A DNA stretch of 64,000 nt, from assembly GCA_026686845.1 (NCBI GenBank), contig JAIVEN010000012.1, positions 21,454,501-21,518,500 on the forward strand, read 5' to 3'. The stretch is from Adenanthera pavonina. Taxonomy: Eukaryota; Streptophyta; Magnoliopsida; Fabales; Fabaceae. Position numbers and translations under genes: made by a program. The notes beneath the pieces were generated by a model. It saw only the letters and a list, made by a program, of their open reading frames with translations, was not told where the DNA came from and searched no databases. Shown here piece after piece: positions 53,949 to 64,000 of this stretch (positions are counted from its first letter, which is position 1; each line of letters begins with the position of its first letter).

Positions 53949-54668
53949 GGGCTCGTTTGGTTCATTTCCTAGGTGCCTATAGAGTGAAAATCCAGATTCT
54001 ATTCCCATACTTGGACTGTTTGGTTAGATATGGGAATATGAATTTGAACTCCCATGAAAATGAAGATGACCAAAGATTTGAGAGTTAACTTTCCCACTTT
54101 GGACCCTAACTTTATTTATTCCTACCACTAGAAATGGAGACCAAATGATAGAAATGACCTTAATTATGAAATATCATTCTTAAAATACTCTTCATAAATT
54201 ATGTACCCCATTTTCTCTTAAAAATTTTTCATTAATTCATACCAGTTATTTAGTATAATTTTTCTATATAATTGTTTTTCTAAAAATATTTAATTTAAAA
54301 AATTTAAAATAAAAAATAATAAGAATTGAAATATACATAAATTTTCCTTTTATTTTTTATATTACAATTTATACTTAGATATTTTTTATTTAATAAAAAT
54401 AAAAATATGAGGTTATTGTCTGAACAAAAAAAAATATCACCCATTTATAACTAAAAAATAAATAAATAAAAATTACGTTACAGATACAATATTGAAACAA
54501 TTGATGTTAGATTAAATTTTTAGTTAGATGCAATTCTAACTTTTTACACATTATTTATATCTCATTCTATCATTTTCTTATGATAAACCAAACAAAATTT
54601 TGACTTACAAGATTTCATTTTATTCCATTCCCAATCCATTCCAAATAACTCTATTAACCATACGGGCC
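53949..54668. mobile_element. Tourist-like element
   Basis: 720 bp, left GGGCTCGTTTGGTT, right read inward GGCCCGTATGGTT, flanked by TTA at 53946-53948 and 54669-54671. Just inside both ends are TTGGTTAGATATGGGAAT-like strings. AT-rich, no ORF. Confidence 0.65.
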
Positions 54669-54671
54669 TTA

Positions 54672-55218
54672 ACATTTTTGACCTTTCCACCTTCTTCCAT
54701 CCTCCATCGTCTTCATTGTCGCCATCCCCATCACTGCGCGGCCACTCTTCCTCCCTCCACCTCAATTTCCCTCTCCCTCCTCTACCATCCCCAACATAGT
54801 AACAAACACAACCAGCAAACCTAAAAATATATATATCCAGATCTAAAATGGGTGAGAGTTGACGGTGAATATCTTCATCGACGGAACACCATCGCCGTTT
54901 AGCTACCCAGATTACCGTTTAGCATCCTGGTTCCTCCCACCCAAATCTCGATTGCTGCTCGGACTTCTTCCTCCCACTCAAATCGTACTCCTTCCTCCCA
55001 CCCAAATCCCAAAATGGTTTCAATCTCCGCCAAACTCCATCGATACGATGCTCAGAAGGAAGCCGCGTGTGGTTTTGGATGAGGGTGATTTCAGAAGTTG
55101 AAGGGGGTAAAGGATGGTGCGATTGAAATAGTGTAAGAGAGAAGGGAAGATGAGGATTAGGGATCTAGGGTTTGACGAGTGAACGCCGTGATGGAAGAGG
55201 GTCGTGGCCTGAGATGAA
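54672..55218. other. GC-rich gene-like segment inside MULE-like element
   Basis: Much less AT-rich than any neighbour. Plus strand: long pyrimidine/CCTCC runs and a short tandem CTTCCTCCCACTCAAAT. The minus strand reads like the 5' end of a plant gene: CAAACCCTAGATCCC, a frequent leader motif, near 55155-55175, then CT-rich leader and ACGCGGCTTCC. Short frames on both strands; no domain recognised. Could be a captured host gene fragment. Confidence 0.4.
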
Positions 55219-55221
55219 TAA

Positions 55222-55734
55222 CCCCGTTTGGTAGGAGGGTTTGAAAGGTTCCCTCGCCCGTATGGGATCAACAGTTGGAGGGGGAGGGGAGGGCAGTGGC
55301 TGTGTGGATAGGTTTATTTAGAGGGAGGACCTCCCCTCCCCCTCAACTGGGGGGCGGAGGGACAGTAATGTTTTTGCCCCTAATCCTCCTTTTTTTTTTT
55401 TGTAATAAAAAAATTTTTAAAAATGGAGAATAATTTTTTTTAATTTTTAAAAAAATAATATTTTAATATTTTATAAAAAAATATTTATTAAAATAAAAAT
55501 AATAGAAATTTTTTTAATTTTAAAAGTAAAAGAATTAAATTATTATTAATTTTTCTCCTATTCCTTCCTTAATCAAATAATAAATTATCAAAATTTCTCT
55601 TTTTTCCTTACCTCAATCTCATTTCCTTTTTTTTTTTTCTTTTTCCTCCATAACTTATCTCTCCTCCTCTCTTCTCCCCTCCATTAAAATTTTTCTCCTC
55701 TCTTTTTCCTTCATCCATCATACTAAACATGCCC
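55222..55734. mobile_element. Tourist-like element with polypyrimidine arm
   Basis: Left CCCCGTTTGGTAGGAGGG, right read inward GGGCATGTTTAGTATGATGG, flanked by TAA at 55219-55221 and 55735-55737. The inside holds GGAGGGGGAGGGG and its inverse CCTCCCCTCCCCCTC (about 55276-55345), a strong local hairpin. Confidence 0.6.
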
Positions 55735-56146
55735 TAAGAGAAATAGGAGAAAGGTGAAGGTTGAATGTTTGAAGGCTGTAGGAAGAGGAAGAGTGATTCC
55801 GACTCCTTCATTTTGTTTTGTAATTTCTTGTTTCAAACATGGCAGCTTAGTTGGCAATATGTAGGTGCCACATGAGTGCCACATGTGCAAATTGACAAAC
55901 ATTAATTGGATTTGTTAGTTTTGGGCAATATTACTACAATTTTAATATTTTAAGGGTAACATTACGTTAAAAAAAGATTAAAATACCACCAGAAACTTTG
56001 AAGAATTTGAAGGACGTATTTGCATTTTAACCTGCATTTTTTATTGTATTTTCTTACATCATAAAAATGTAATCCCTAATCATTATCCAAATTCATTCCC
56101 CTCTTACCCATTAGTGCTTTATTAGTTCTCCTTTTTAAAAAAAGAA

Positions 56147-56490
56147 TCCATAATTTTTAATCATGATTTTTTAAGAAAATGTGTTTGATCCAATACAAGT
56201 TGTCTTTTTTAAAAATAAATAGTGAGTTAAACTGTAATTTCGAAAAATAAGGAAAAAAGTTACTTTTTTTTTTAATAAAATATATGTTTTAGAAAAGAAG
56301 AAATAAATTTACTCTGTATTATATATCTAAAAGTATTTTTAACTCTTATCATTCAAATAAATTTTTTATTAAACTTGCTTTTATAAAAAAAATATCCAAA
56401 TATAACAACTTATAATAAATTTATTTTATATAAATTTTATTTTTATAAATTTTATTTATTTTAACTTAATTTTACAAAATTAAAAATCAA
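56147..56490 (-). repeat. Tourist-like MITE R2, copy C (reversed)
   Basis: Reverse of the R2 family: TTTTACAAAATTAAAAATC at the right and AATCATGATTTTTTAAG at the left, with AACTCTTATCATTCAAAT in between. Worn, no clear target duplication. Confidence 0.6.
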
Positions 56491-59441
56491 GTGTTAATAG
56501 TTTCCCGCCAGTATTTTTTTTTCTTCCACTAAAATATATATTTGAGCATGTGGGCCCACTTTGACCTACTTTTGTGACAAGATGTCATCATCGGAGCAGA
56601 AGTGAAGTTTCAAGGTCTAAATTAGTTATCCACTGTAAATATACTTTTGAGTTATTTTAAGGTGCACAAGAGTATATATTCTCTATATTAGTAATTGAAG
56701 AAAATTATCTATTGAAATAAATTTAGTCTTGTTTCTTACAACCTTGGTCGGCATAATAAATTTAAATTTGATCATTGTTTGGATTATGAATGGGGATAAC
56801 TTTTTCAGCATAGAGTTTTTTATTTTTTATTTTCAAGACTTAATCACAAAACTTAGTATTTATGACATATTAAAATCCTTCCTCCCAACATATATATATC
56901 AACCATTGATAATAAATTTAAAATTTTCTTTTGTGGTTATGTGGGTCATAAGACCCAAAGATAAACTAATTAACAGCAAAAAGAAAAGAATAAGCATTAA
57001 AGCTACCTAAAGTAATGTTTCCATACTCGTTACATCTCTATTGGAAGATTATGCAATTTTCTAAGAGCTACATGTAACTAAAGTTTCTTGACTAGATATC
57101 TTTTTCTGAGTGAGAGATAATAATTTAAAAGTTTCTTGAAGATTATACTCATCATTTTAATATTTAAACTTTATTTAAAGATGTAAACAAATATTGAATG
57201 AATAAAAATAAAATTGCATTAAGCCTAATGAAATATGTAGAGAAAGACCGGAAAGAATGAGAAATGTTACATATAAAGAACTCAGGGCTTGTAAACAGTA
57301 CAATTTTTTTATATATTTTATATTTTACTTTAATGATGCGAATAATAGTATATGTTTCTTTTGGCCAATTCTTTTTTATTGAATATTAGTTTAATATGTT
57401 TCAATAATTATGAAAAATTTAGGCTAATAACAAATAATTCAAATTGAGGCTTGGTAATTTAGAAAATTTAACTACCTATTTGTTATTTCTTATGAAATGA
57501 AATTTTATTTCTATTAACCCAAAAAAATATTATTAATGATTATATTGTTGTTTTTAAATTTTAAATTAAAGTTATTACTGTTATACATATACCAGTGTTT
57601 TTTTTTATTTCTTTTATCAAATTTTTTATAAATTTTTTCTCAATTTTTTATATATCACATAACTCATAAGTTGCTATATTTATTAGGTGGTTTTATCGGT
57701 TTCATTAGCCCATTTGACAAAAAAAATCATAAATTGATCGTGATGTTAATAGGATGAGGTTGATGAGGTAGATGCTAATGGGGATAGGAGTGGTAAGGTT
57801 GAAGCCAACTCATCAAACAATTTACCACGTAAGCAAAAAAAAAATTAAAGTCAAAAGCAATTTAACATCAATCAAGTGTCACATTAAAAGGGCAAACTAA
57901 CGGATCAAGGGAATAATAAAGATTTAGTTTATTTGATTTATACAACATGCATGGGTCCGAAATTGGGAATCATATATTCAATTTATTATATGAAATTTGA
58001 CATATCACAAAAAAAGAAAAAGAAATTTGACCTTTTACATTTTTTATAATCGTAAAAAATATTTTATATATAATAGAGAGATAGATAAATAAAAAATTGA
58101 AAATGAATGTAAAAAGAATAAGTTAACCCTATATATATATATATACAGATTCATTATGTTTTTTCCTCTTGTATCTAGCTAGTCTCACTCTCTTGTATAT
58201 ATCATGCTTTAAATCATTAAATGTATGAATGTATAATTATAGAGATATAATTTGTAAAATTAGTTTTTCTGCAATTATAGCCATACAATCAGAAAAAAAT
58301 GTCCTAAAAGAGTAGCAATACACACACACACATATACATATATGAAATTTAAGCTCCTTTCAATTATTCTCTTTTCTAATATTTTTATTATAAATTATTC
58401 ATAACCATTTTGTGAATTCATAGAATACTCGATATAAACTTATTTATTTTTCGTCATTTTCCATCTCCAACTTTGACAAGTAGAGAGCTATTTCTTTCTT
58501 CAATTTAAAAAACTACATGCTGTAAATCTCTCTGAATCTGACAAAGACCCTTTTCCCCATAGAAAAAGTAAAAAAAATTGATTAAATCTAATCTTCAATA
58601 AACAAAATTTACAATGAAATAAAGGAACCTTTAAAAGGAAAAAAAAAGAATAAAAACAGGAGAGATAGAGGAGGAAAGCTGCATAGCATGAAGATGCTTT
58701 GGAAGACTCAGTATCTTTTGCACATTGTTTGGCAGCAACCAAAAAGCATTGTATGGTCCTCTAAGAAGCAAGCATGTGATTGAAGGAGAAAAAAAAAAAA
58801 AGAAGAAGAGAAAAAGAAAAGCACAAAAGAAAATTGGTCTGAAATAAATCTTTAGACCCCTTTAGCATATGTGCCAACTGCCAAAGTTGATTATGACTTA
58901 CATGAAAGCAATATATGTGAAGTGAAACCAATTTTAATTTTCTCCCTTCAAAGACAAGGTTTTATCTGGAACCAACTTTGGCACATACAATTTGTTGATT
59001 TAGGCTAACAATGTTTAAATATGAATTAATGGATTATATTAAATGCATATAATTTTTACCAAAAAAAAGATACCCCTTTGATTTTGAATATAAGGGAATC
59101 TTAAAAGAGTTGTTTAGGTCTAAATTATAAAACACAAATAACCTATATATAGTGTAGTAAATAATTTATTTTAGTTATACCTTTATTAAATAACTTATTT
59201 CTTTTACTTTTACAGGTAGAAATTAAGTATCGTTAAATTTAGAGTGAAGTTTAAATATTAAATTAAGGACATTTGTGAAAAATATTTTTAATTTATAACA
59301 AATTTGGAATGATTAACTACTTTTAGTGTATTTTCTTAATATTGGTAAGGTAATTATTGGTATACTGGACCCGGAGGTTCTATAAAATAAGGACAAAAAT
59401 GTTTATATATACTTTAATTGAGGTGAAAAAGGAAACATGAT
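56491..59441. other. AT-rich intergenic DNA
   Basis: (TA)n at about 58128-58145 and (CA)n at 58319-58332. 58868-58988 has a short inverted pair (GTGCCAACTGCCAAAGTTG against CAACTTTGGCAC). Open frames are short and unrecognised. Confidence 0.4.
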
Positions 59442-60070
59442 GGGCTTTAAAAATCAGACCGGTCATTGAATCGGATGAGGCAAAGGTTCAAGGTTCAATG
59501 ATCGGACCAATTGTAAATAAATTAGCATATTTTTAATAATATAGATAAAAAATATAAAAGATATTTATTCATAATCATAAAATTAACATTTATTCTAGGA
59601 TAAAAAGTAAATTTAATAATATATAGAAAAATAAAAAATATTATTAATAAGTTTTACAACCTAATATTAAAATCTAAACAAGTTAATATTCATCTATAAT
59701 TATATTCTGAATTCAAAATAGTCAATTGATATTATATTTTTATCTTATTTGTTAAGTAAATTTATCATTATTAATAATTATGTATTCTAATAATACTTAT
59801 AACATATTATAATATAGAAAGAGAAAAATTTATACTAAAAATAATGTTACTTAGTACTAAAAATAATGTTATTTTATTTTTAAAAAATATTTTAAAAAAT
59901 TTTAAAAAAAGTAAAAAAAAAGGGCCAGACCAGTTTAAACCGGTTTTGTATCAGTTTTTGACCGGTTTCCACTGGTTCTAAAACTTCCCGGTTTCTATTT
60001 GCTACCGGATCAAACCAGGGGCTGTTCTCAGTCAGACCAATTGAACCGGCCGGTTCGATCCGATTTTTTG
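59442..60070. repeat. Dispersed repeat family R1, copy B
   Basis: Relative of 15910-16450 in the same orientation. The ends here are better kept and rich in the ACCGG/CCGGT string (ATCAGACCGGTCATTGAATC at the left, GAACCGGCCGGTTCGATCC at the right), an imperfect inverted pair. Confidence 0.65.
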
Positions 60071-60173
60071 TTCACTGTGATGGACATATGGACTCAATTT
60101 ATTTGGACCAGCATGGACAAAAGTGAGACTTGCTGTCTTTTCTCATTTTATCTTTTCAGTTCAGTTAAATATA

Positions 60174-60459
60174 CTCCCTCCTATATTAAATATATGACAC
60201 ATTTTAAAAGTAATAGTTGGTCCTAAATATAAAATATCTTATAATATTATATAATACATTAATTATTTTTTTCTTTTAATATCCTGGTCTATAGTTAATA
60301 CATGAGAGATAAATGATATAAAATATATAAGAGATAATATAATTAATAAAGGTAAATAGTTAAAAATATTGAAATTTTTTGACAAATTTAATTATTCAAC
60401 TTATTTTTATAATATACGTAAGGTAGTTAAAATTGTCTTATATTTAGAATTGAATGGAG
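60174..60459. mobile_element. Stowaway MITE
   Basis: 286 bp, CTCCCTCCTATATTAAATAT at the left and AGAATTGAATGGAG at the right, TA on both sides (60172-60173, 60460-60461). Classic Tc1/mariner-derived MITE. Confidence 0.85.
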
Positions 60460-61120
60460 TACGTATATTTCATGGATCTTGATCACTATATAATGGCTTA
60501 GCTATAACATTGACGGTGGATGCTAGAGAAATTCTTGTTTGCATGTGCAGTCAGTTGCTCCATGTAATTAATAGAATTTAAGATAAATCACTCATCTCTT
60601 CTTTCCTTAGATGTGTTGCATTGACCTTTTTTTTTACAGTGTAGAAAGTAATTTGTTATTTTTTATTTTTATGAAAATTTATGTGTATCTTAAAATAAAA
60701 TATTTTATCAAACAAAGTTATGAAAATAAATGTGCTAATAAATTTAACCATGTGAAGTAATTACTGCAATAAATGTTTAATAATTTCTTACACAATCAAC
60801 TAATAAATAATAATACATTACATGCGTATGAAAGCTTCTCTTGTGAATGGATGGTGCAGGATAGCGACAAGAGATCTTTTTACTAAAGATATGGAGAAAA
60901 ATTAAGTGGAAGGAGAAAGTATGAAGCTAAAATGTCAAATGCCTGATGACTCTAAAAAGAAGAGAAAAAGGAAGACATGGTATGGTGGTGGTCCTTGTGT
61001 CCCAGAAAAGTCTCAGCTACTATCGTTTGTTGCATGTGAATGTTTTGGGATTTTTCTGACCAAAAGTGAATATTTTAAGATTAAAACTTTCAATTTTCGC
61101 TGATCGAATATGTTTGGATC
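60460..61120. other. Intergenic DNA
   Basis: A 65-codon frame at 60906-61103 has no recognisable domain and no gene context. Confidence 0.4.
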
Positions 61121-61564
61121 TGTTAGAAAAACATAATAAGAAAGAATAAAGAAATAAGCTCTGAGGTGTGACAAATCACCTTCTTTAAAGGGTAATTGCT
61201 ACAGGTAAATATTTTTCAGATTATTAGAACACAAGAAAAAAAAATCTCTCTAAATTAGCTTTAGCTCTTTTGCCTTTGGAATGAGGGAATTTATATACTA
61301 TGAAAAGACACACATAAAGACCTCTTTTCATATAATTCATGAACCACTTTATAAGAGGCATGAATTCTTTTAAGAGAGTTCATTAAGCCCCAAGTCCAAA
61401 TTCAAGTCATTTAAATAATTATTTTGGACTTTTAAAATGGTCTAATTTCAATTCACTGAAATCATAATTATCTTATCCTTGGAAAGAACTCTTTAGCTTC
61501 TCAAGCTCATTCCCTTTCGAATGTGAGACATTGAATCTCACGAATATTACAAACTATTCCAACA
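61121..61564 (-). repeat. Small solo LTR
   Basis: 444 bp, TGTTAGAAAAAC...ATTCCAACA, flanked by GGATC (61116-61120) and GGGTC (61565-61569), 4 of 5 equal. Read on the minus strand it has TATATAAAT (plus-strand 61289-61297) and the block CAATGTCTCACATTCG. No internal region. Confidence 0.65.
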
Positions 61565-62793
61565 GGGTCATGAATCATACATCTATGATATAAAAGTTAG
61601 GAAAAAAAAATAATATTTTGATTTTTATAGTTTACATAAACTTTTAAATAGGTTCTTATAATTTATTTTATTTTAAAATCATTGTTATGGTTACAAAGTT
61701 AATCCTAAGAATTTACATCGGTTAATAGTTTGGTCCATGAGCTGGTGACACGGCACGGTGTTATAAGAATGCTGACATGGCAAGCTAGATGCTGATTTGG
61801 AGATCAATTCAGCATAACATTCCTTTATTACACTGTCTTTATGCGATTTGCAGATTTTGAGAGGGATATATCATGGGTTATTAAGCCCTCATATCTAAGC
61901 TTAGAGCCAGTTTGGGTGTAAGCAAATTGATAAAATATAATATAAAAGCACTTTCACATTACCTTACTTCAACACACATTGCCTAGATAAACCCTATTAC
62001 CACAAATCATGCAATTCCAATAACAAAAAATAATTTAATGAATCTTCATTATATTGATGTAACTCATATCAAATGTTATAAATGCTCCCATCACCTTCAT
62101 CCTTCTTCCAACACTAACATCCCTCATCCTTATCCTTCTCCAGCTACACTTTTGTTTTTGGTATAATTATTTAGTATTGTTGAGTCACATTCAAGCATTA
62201 TTGGGTTCTAAAATGGAGTAGCTCTTATAACGTGTTTTTTTTTATTCACAAAACTCTAATTTAAAATAATTTTTAATGGTTGTTGAGTCCCTTATCATTC
62301 AACCTTGCAATTGTTAATCCATTTGCACTATTTTGAATAGGTTTAGAAACTAAAAATTGATTAGGGCATTTCAATTATTTTAATATTATTTTTTATTTAA
62401 TTTAAAGATATAAACAAAATTTAGTAATAATCATTATATTTTTTTGGCAACAGTAATAATCATTATATTTCATTACACTCAATATAATAATATTCTCTTA
62501 CATAAGTAACCGAATGCACTTTTTTTTTCAAGAAGAAAAAATATGCATGACATTAAACCCACAAGGGAGCTAATAAAACTAGTTGTCCTTTATGCATAAT
62601 CTATTCATAATTGCTGATAGCGTAATTTTTTATAGATTTTTATTTTATATTAAATATTAATATATCGATAAAATTAATTGATATTGATTATTAATATTAA
62701 TGGATATATTGATGAAATGACCTATTTTGGTACATGAATATGGCTATTTTTTATTTTTTTATTTTTGAAACAAATGATACTTTCTCTGTCCTA
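61565..62793. other. AT-rich intergenic DNA
   Basis: Nothing coding. 61690-61800 has GACATGGCA/GACACGGCA strings like those near the ends of the MULE-like element at 53 kb, but no defined element. Confidence 0.4.
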
Positions 62794-63073
62794 CTCCTTT
62801 CGGTCCAAAATATAAATCCTATTTTAAAACATTTTTTTGGACAAAAATATAAGTCCTCTTTAGGTAAAGTCAAAAAAAGTATTAATAATTTTTTTTCTAA
62901 TTTACCCTTGTCATTAATTAGCTCATGAGAGAGAAAGTTATTTTGGAAATTGTATTTATTAAGCGTCATGTTGGGAAATTATATAATTTTTTGACAAATT
63001 TAAATAGTTTGACTCTCTTCCTTAGTTTATGTGTACTTTATCAAAGAAGACTTATATTTTAGATCGAAGGGAG
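62794..63073. mobile_element. Stowaway MITE
   Basis: 280 bp, CTCCTTTCGGTCCAAAATAT at the left and ATATTTTAGATCGAAGGGAG at the right, with TA at 62792-62793 and 63074-63075. Imperfect inverted ends of about 25 bp. Confidence 0.85.
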
Positions 63074-63683
63074 TATATTATAAGGTAATAGAAGAGATTT
63101 TACGCAAATTAAGAAACATTTATTACATCCTTAAACTTTTAAAAAAATCCAAAATTTTCAGTTTTACCTTTATTAATTTTATCCCTTTTCATTAAATATA
63201 ATACAAATTATAATACTAATAATATAATAAATACAAAAGAAAAATAATAAATCATTGTATAATACATTATATTTTTTTACGTCAATTTTTGTTTGGCAAT
63301 CACAAAGGAAGTGGGATATGCTTTTGTGTGTATTTTAGATCGAGATCTAATGCACAGCACGTAACATATGTGATGTGCAGCCTGCTTTGCACTAAGGTGG
63401 CAAAATTCTTAGTGCCACATCAGTGATAAGCAATAAAACTTAACCCACATCAGAGACATGTGGCAAAAATCCTTACCCTCCACTATATTTTAAACGTGAC
63501 CACTAATTACTAGTTTCATTAACTCCAATATTAACCCAATTTCAGCAACATCTCAAGTACAACCATCGGTTATCTCAACAAGCACAAATCCATCCAATGC
63601 TGCCTCCTATCTTCTCCATTCATGGTCCCTTTCTCCAAGCGAGTAGCACCTATTTTTGGTGAGAAGCTCTCCTCCTTGTCTAA
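63074..63683. other. Intergenic DNA
   Basis: Short repeated GTGCCACATCAG/GACATGTGGCA strings at 63410-63465. No gene seen. Confidence 0.4.
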
Positions 63684-64000
63684 TGTAACATCCTACTCCC
63701 AAAAACCTCGAAAACAACTCTTTAAACATAAAAACATAGAAAAACTCAAAATAGGACCAAACATGGCTGAGCTGTAGTGAGCTACAATGCAGCCGTGGCC
63801 TCAGAGAGGTAGAATAGCTTGGCGCCATGGCTAAGCTTTTGGCACCGCGGTGCCCATATCAGATTGTATATCAGCAAATTGCTGATTTTTGGGCGAACTT
63901 CCGACACGCACAACTTTATGCTTCAATCTCCGATTGATCTGATTTCAATTTTTATAGGTCAATTTTATCACAATCTATTTATAGACACTGATTTTACCTC
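63684..64000 (-). repeat. Possible edge of a Ty3/Gypsy LTR
   Basis: TGTAACATCCTACTCCC at 63684 is, read on the minus strand, like the GTGTTACA end of plant Tekay/Del-type LTRs. The sequence becomes less AT-rich (GCGCCATGGC, ACCGCGGTGCC) and runs off the window, so no second LTR or duplication can be checked. Confidence 0.35.

Larger units (their letters stand above)
53041..56032. mobile_element. MULE-like element with about 200-bp inverted ends (Pack-MULE candidate)
   Basis: The left end GGTTAAAATGTAAATCTATT and the right end read inward GGTTAAAATGCAAATACGTC begin similar stretches that continue for about 200 bp (GCATAATGTTATC against ACGTAATGTTACC; GACATGTGGCACCCACGTG against GCACATGTGGCACTCATGT). 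Long inverted ends without a transposase fit a non-autonomous MULE. A clean 9-bp duplication is not visible. Inside are a SINE, two Tourist-like MITEs and a GC-rich segment. Confidence 0.6.

Noticed and set aside
54562..55271. Protein-coding genes on both strands
   Set aside because: Short Pro/Ser/Leu-rich frames arise from CT-rich low-complexity sequence on both strands at once; no domain.
58868..58988. MicroRNA precursor
   Set aside because: The inverted pair is short and has a 7-nt insertion in one arm and a loop of about 80 nt; it matches no miRNA family I know.
60906..61103. 65-codon ORF, Lys-rich start
   Set aside because: Isolated, no domain, no upstream signals; expected by chance in this sequence.

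Overview
The window is nuclear DNA of a flowering plant, most likely a eudicot; the species cannot be named from sequence alone. The evidence is AT-rich intergenic DNA full of miniature inverted-repeat elements, spliced genes, Copia retrotransposons primed by initiator-Met tRNA, a Mutator-like (MULE) transposase of the FAR1/SWIM type and a plant receptor-kinase homologue. Only one likely host gene is visible: a two-exon pseudokinase of the TMKL1 type on the minus strand (46330-48625). Nearly everything else is transposable elements and their relics.

Layout. 0.7-3.4 kb: a broken PIF/Harbinger element with both of its usual ORFs (Myb/SANT-like protein and DDE transposase). 3746-15531: Copia-1, a full-length but decayed Copia element of Sirevirus-like layout on the plus strand, with LTRs of about 1.66 kb, gag, a small second zinc-knuckle ORF, pol, an extra downstream ORF and a 5-bp target duplication AAATT. 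15.9-19.1 kb: a cluster of non-autonomous elements, one inserted into another. 19232-39229: a nested stack. The outer unit is a MULE of about 5.15 kb net (75-bp terminal inverted repeats, 9-bp target duplication, FAR1-like transposase on the minus strand). Its last exon is split by a 2.63-kb solo LTR (21059-23688), and its first recognisable coding exon is split by Copia-2 (25987-38194, minus strand, two 1860-bp LTRs, again AAATT).

39.2-46.3 kb is non-coding, with a tandemly duplicated 180-bp MULE-type MITE at 40.8-41.3 kb. 46.3-49.4 kb holds the pseudokinase gene, a duplicated block in its intron and a four-unit tandem array just upstream of its start codon. 49.4-64 kb is again repeats: a foldback element, a hAT/PIF-like MITE, a 3-kb MULE-like element with inverted ends of about 200 bp carrying a SINE, two Tourist-like MITEs and a GC-rich gene-like segment (a Pack-MULE candidate), second and third copies of two MITE families, two Stowaway MITEs, a small solo LTR and probably the edge of a Ty3/Gypsy LTR.

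Comparing the two Copia copies shows features that cannot be chance decay. A gag stop codon is shared, the 151-codon ORF behind it is intact in both, pol lies in the same shifted frame relative to gag in both, and the extra ORF downstream of pol is present in both. Their LTR promoters carry motifs matching the plant M-phase-specific activator (AACGG core), and long arrays of a short CG-containing motif. All counts and alignments here were made by eye.
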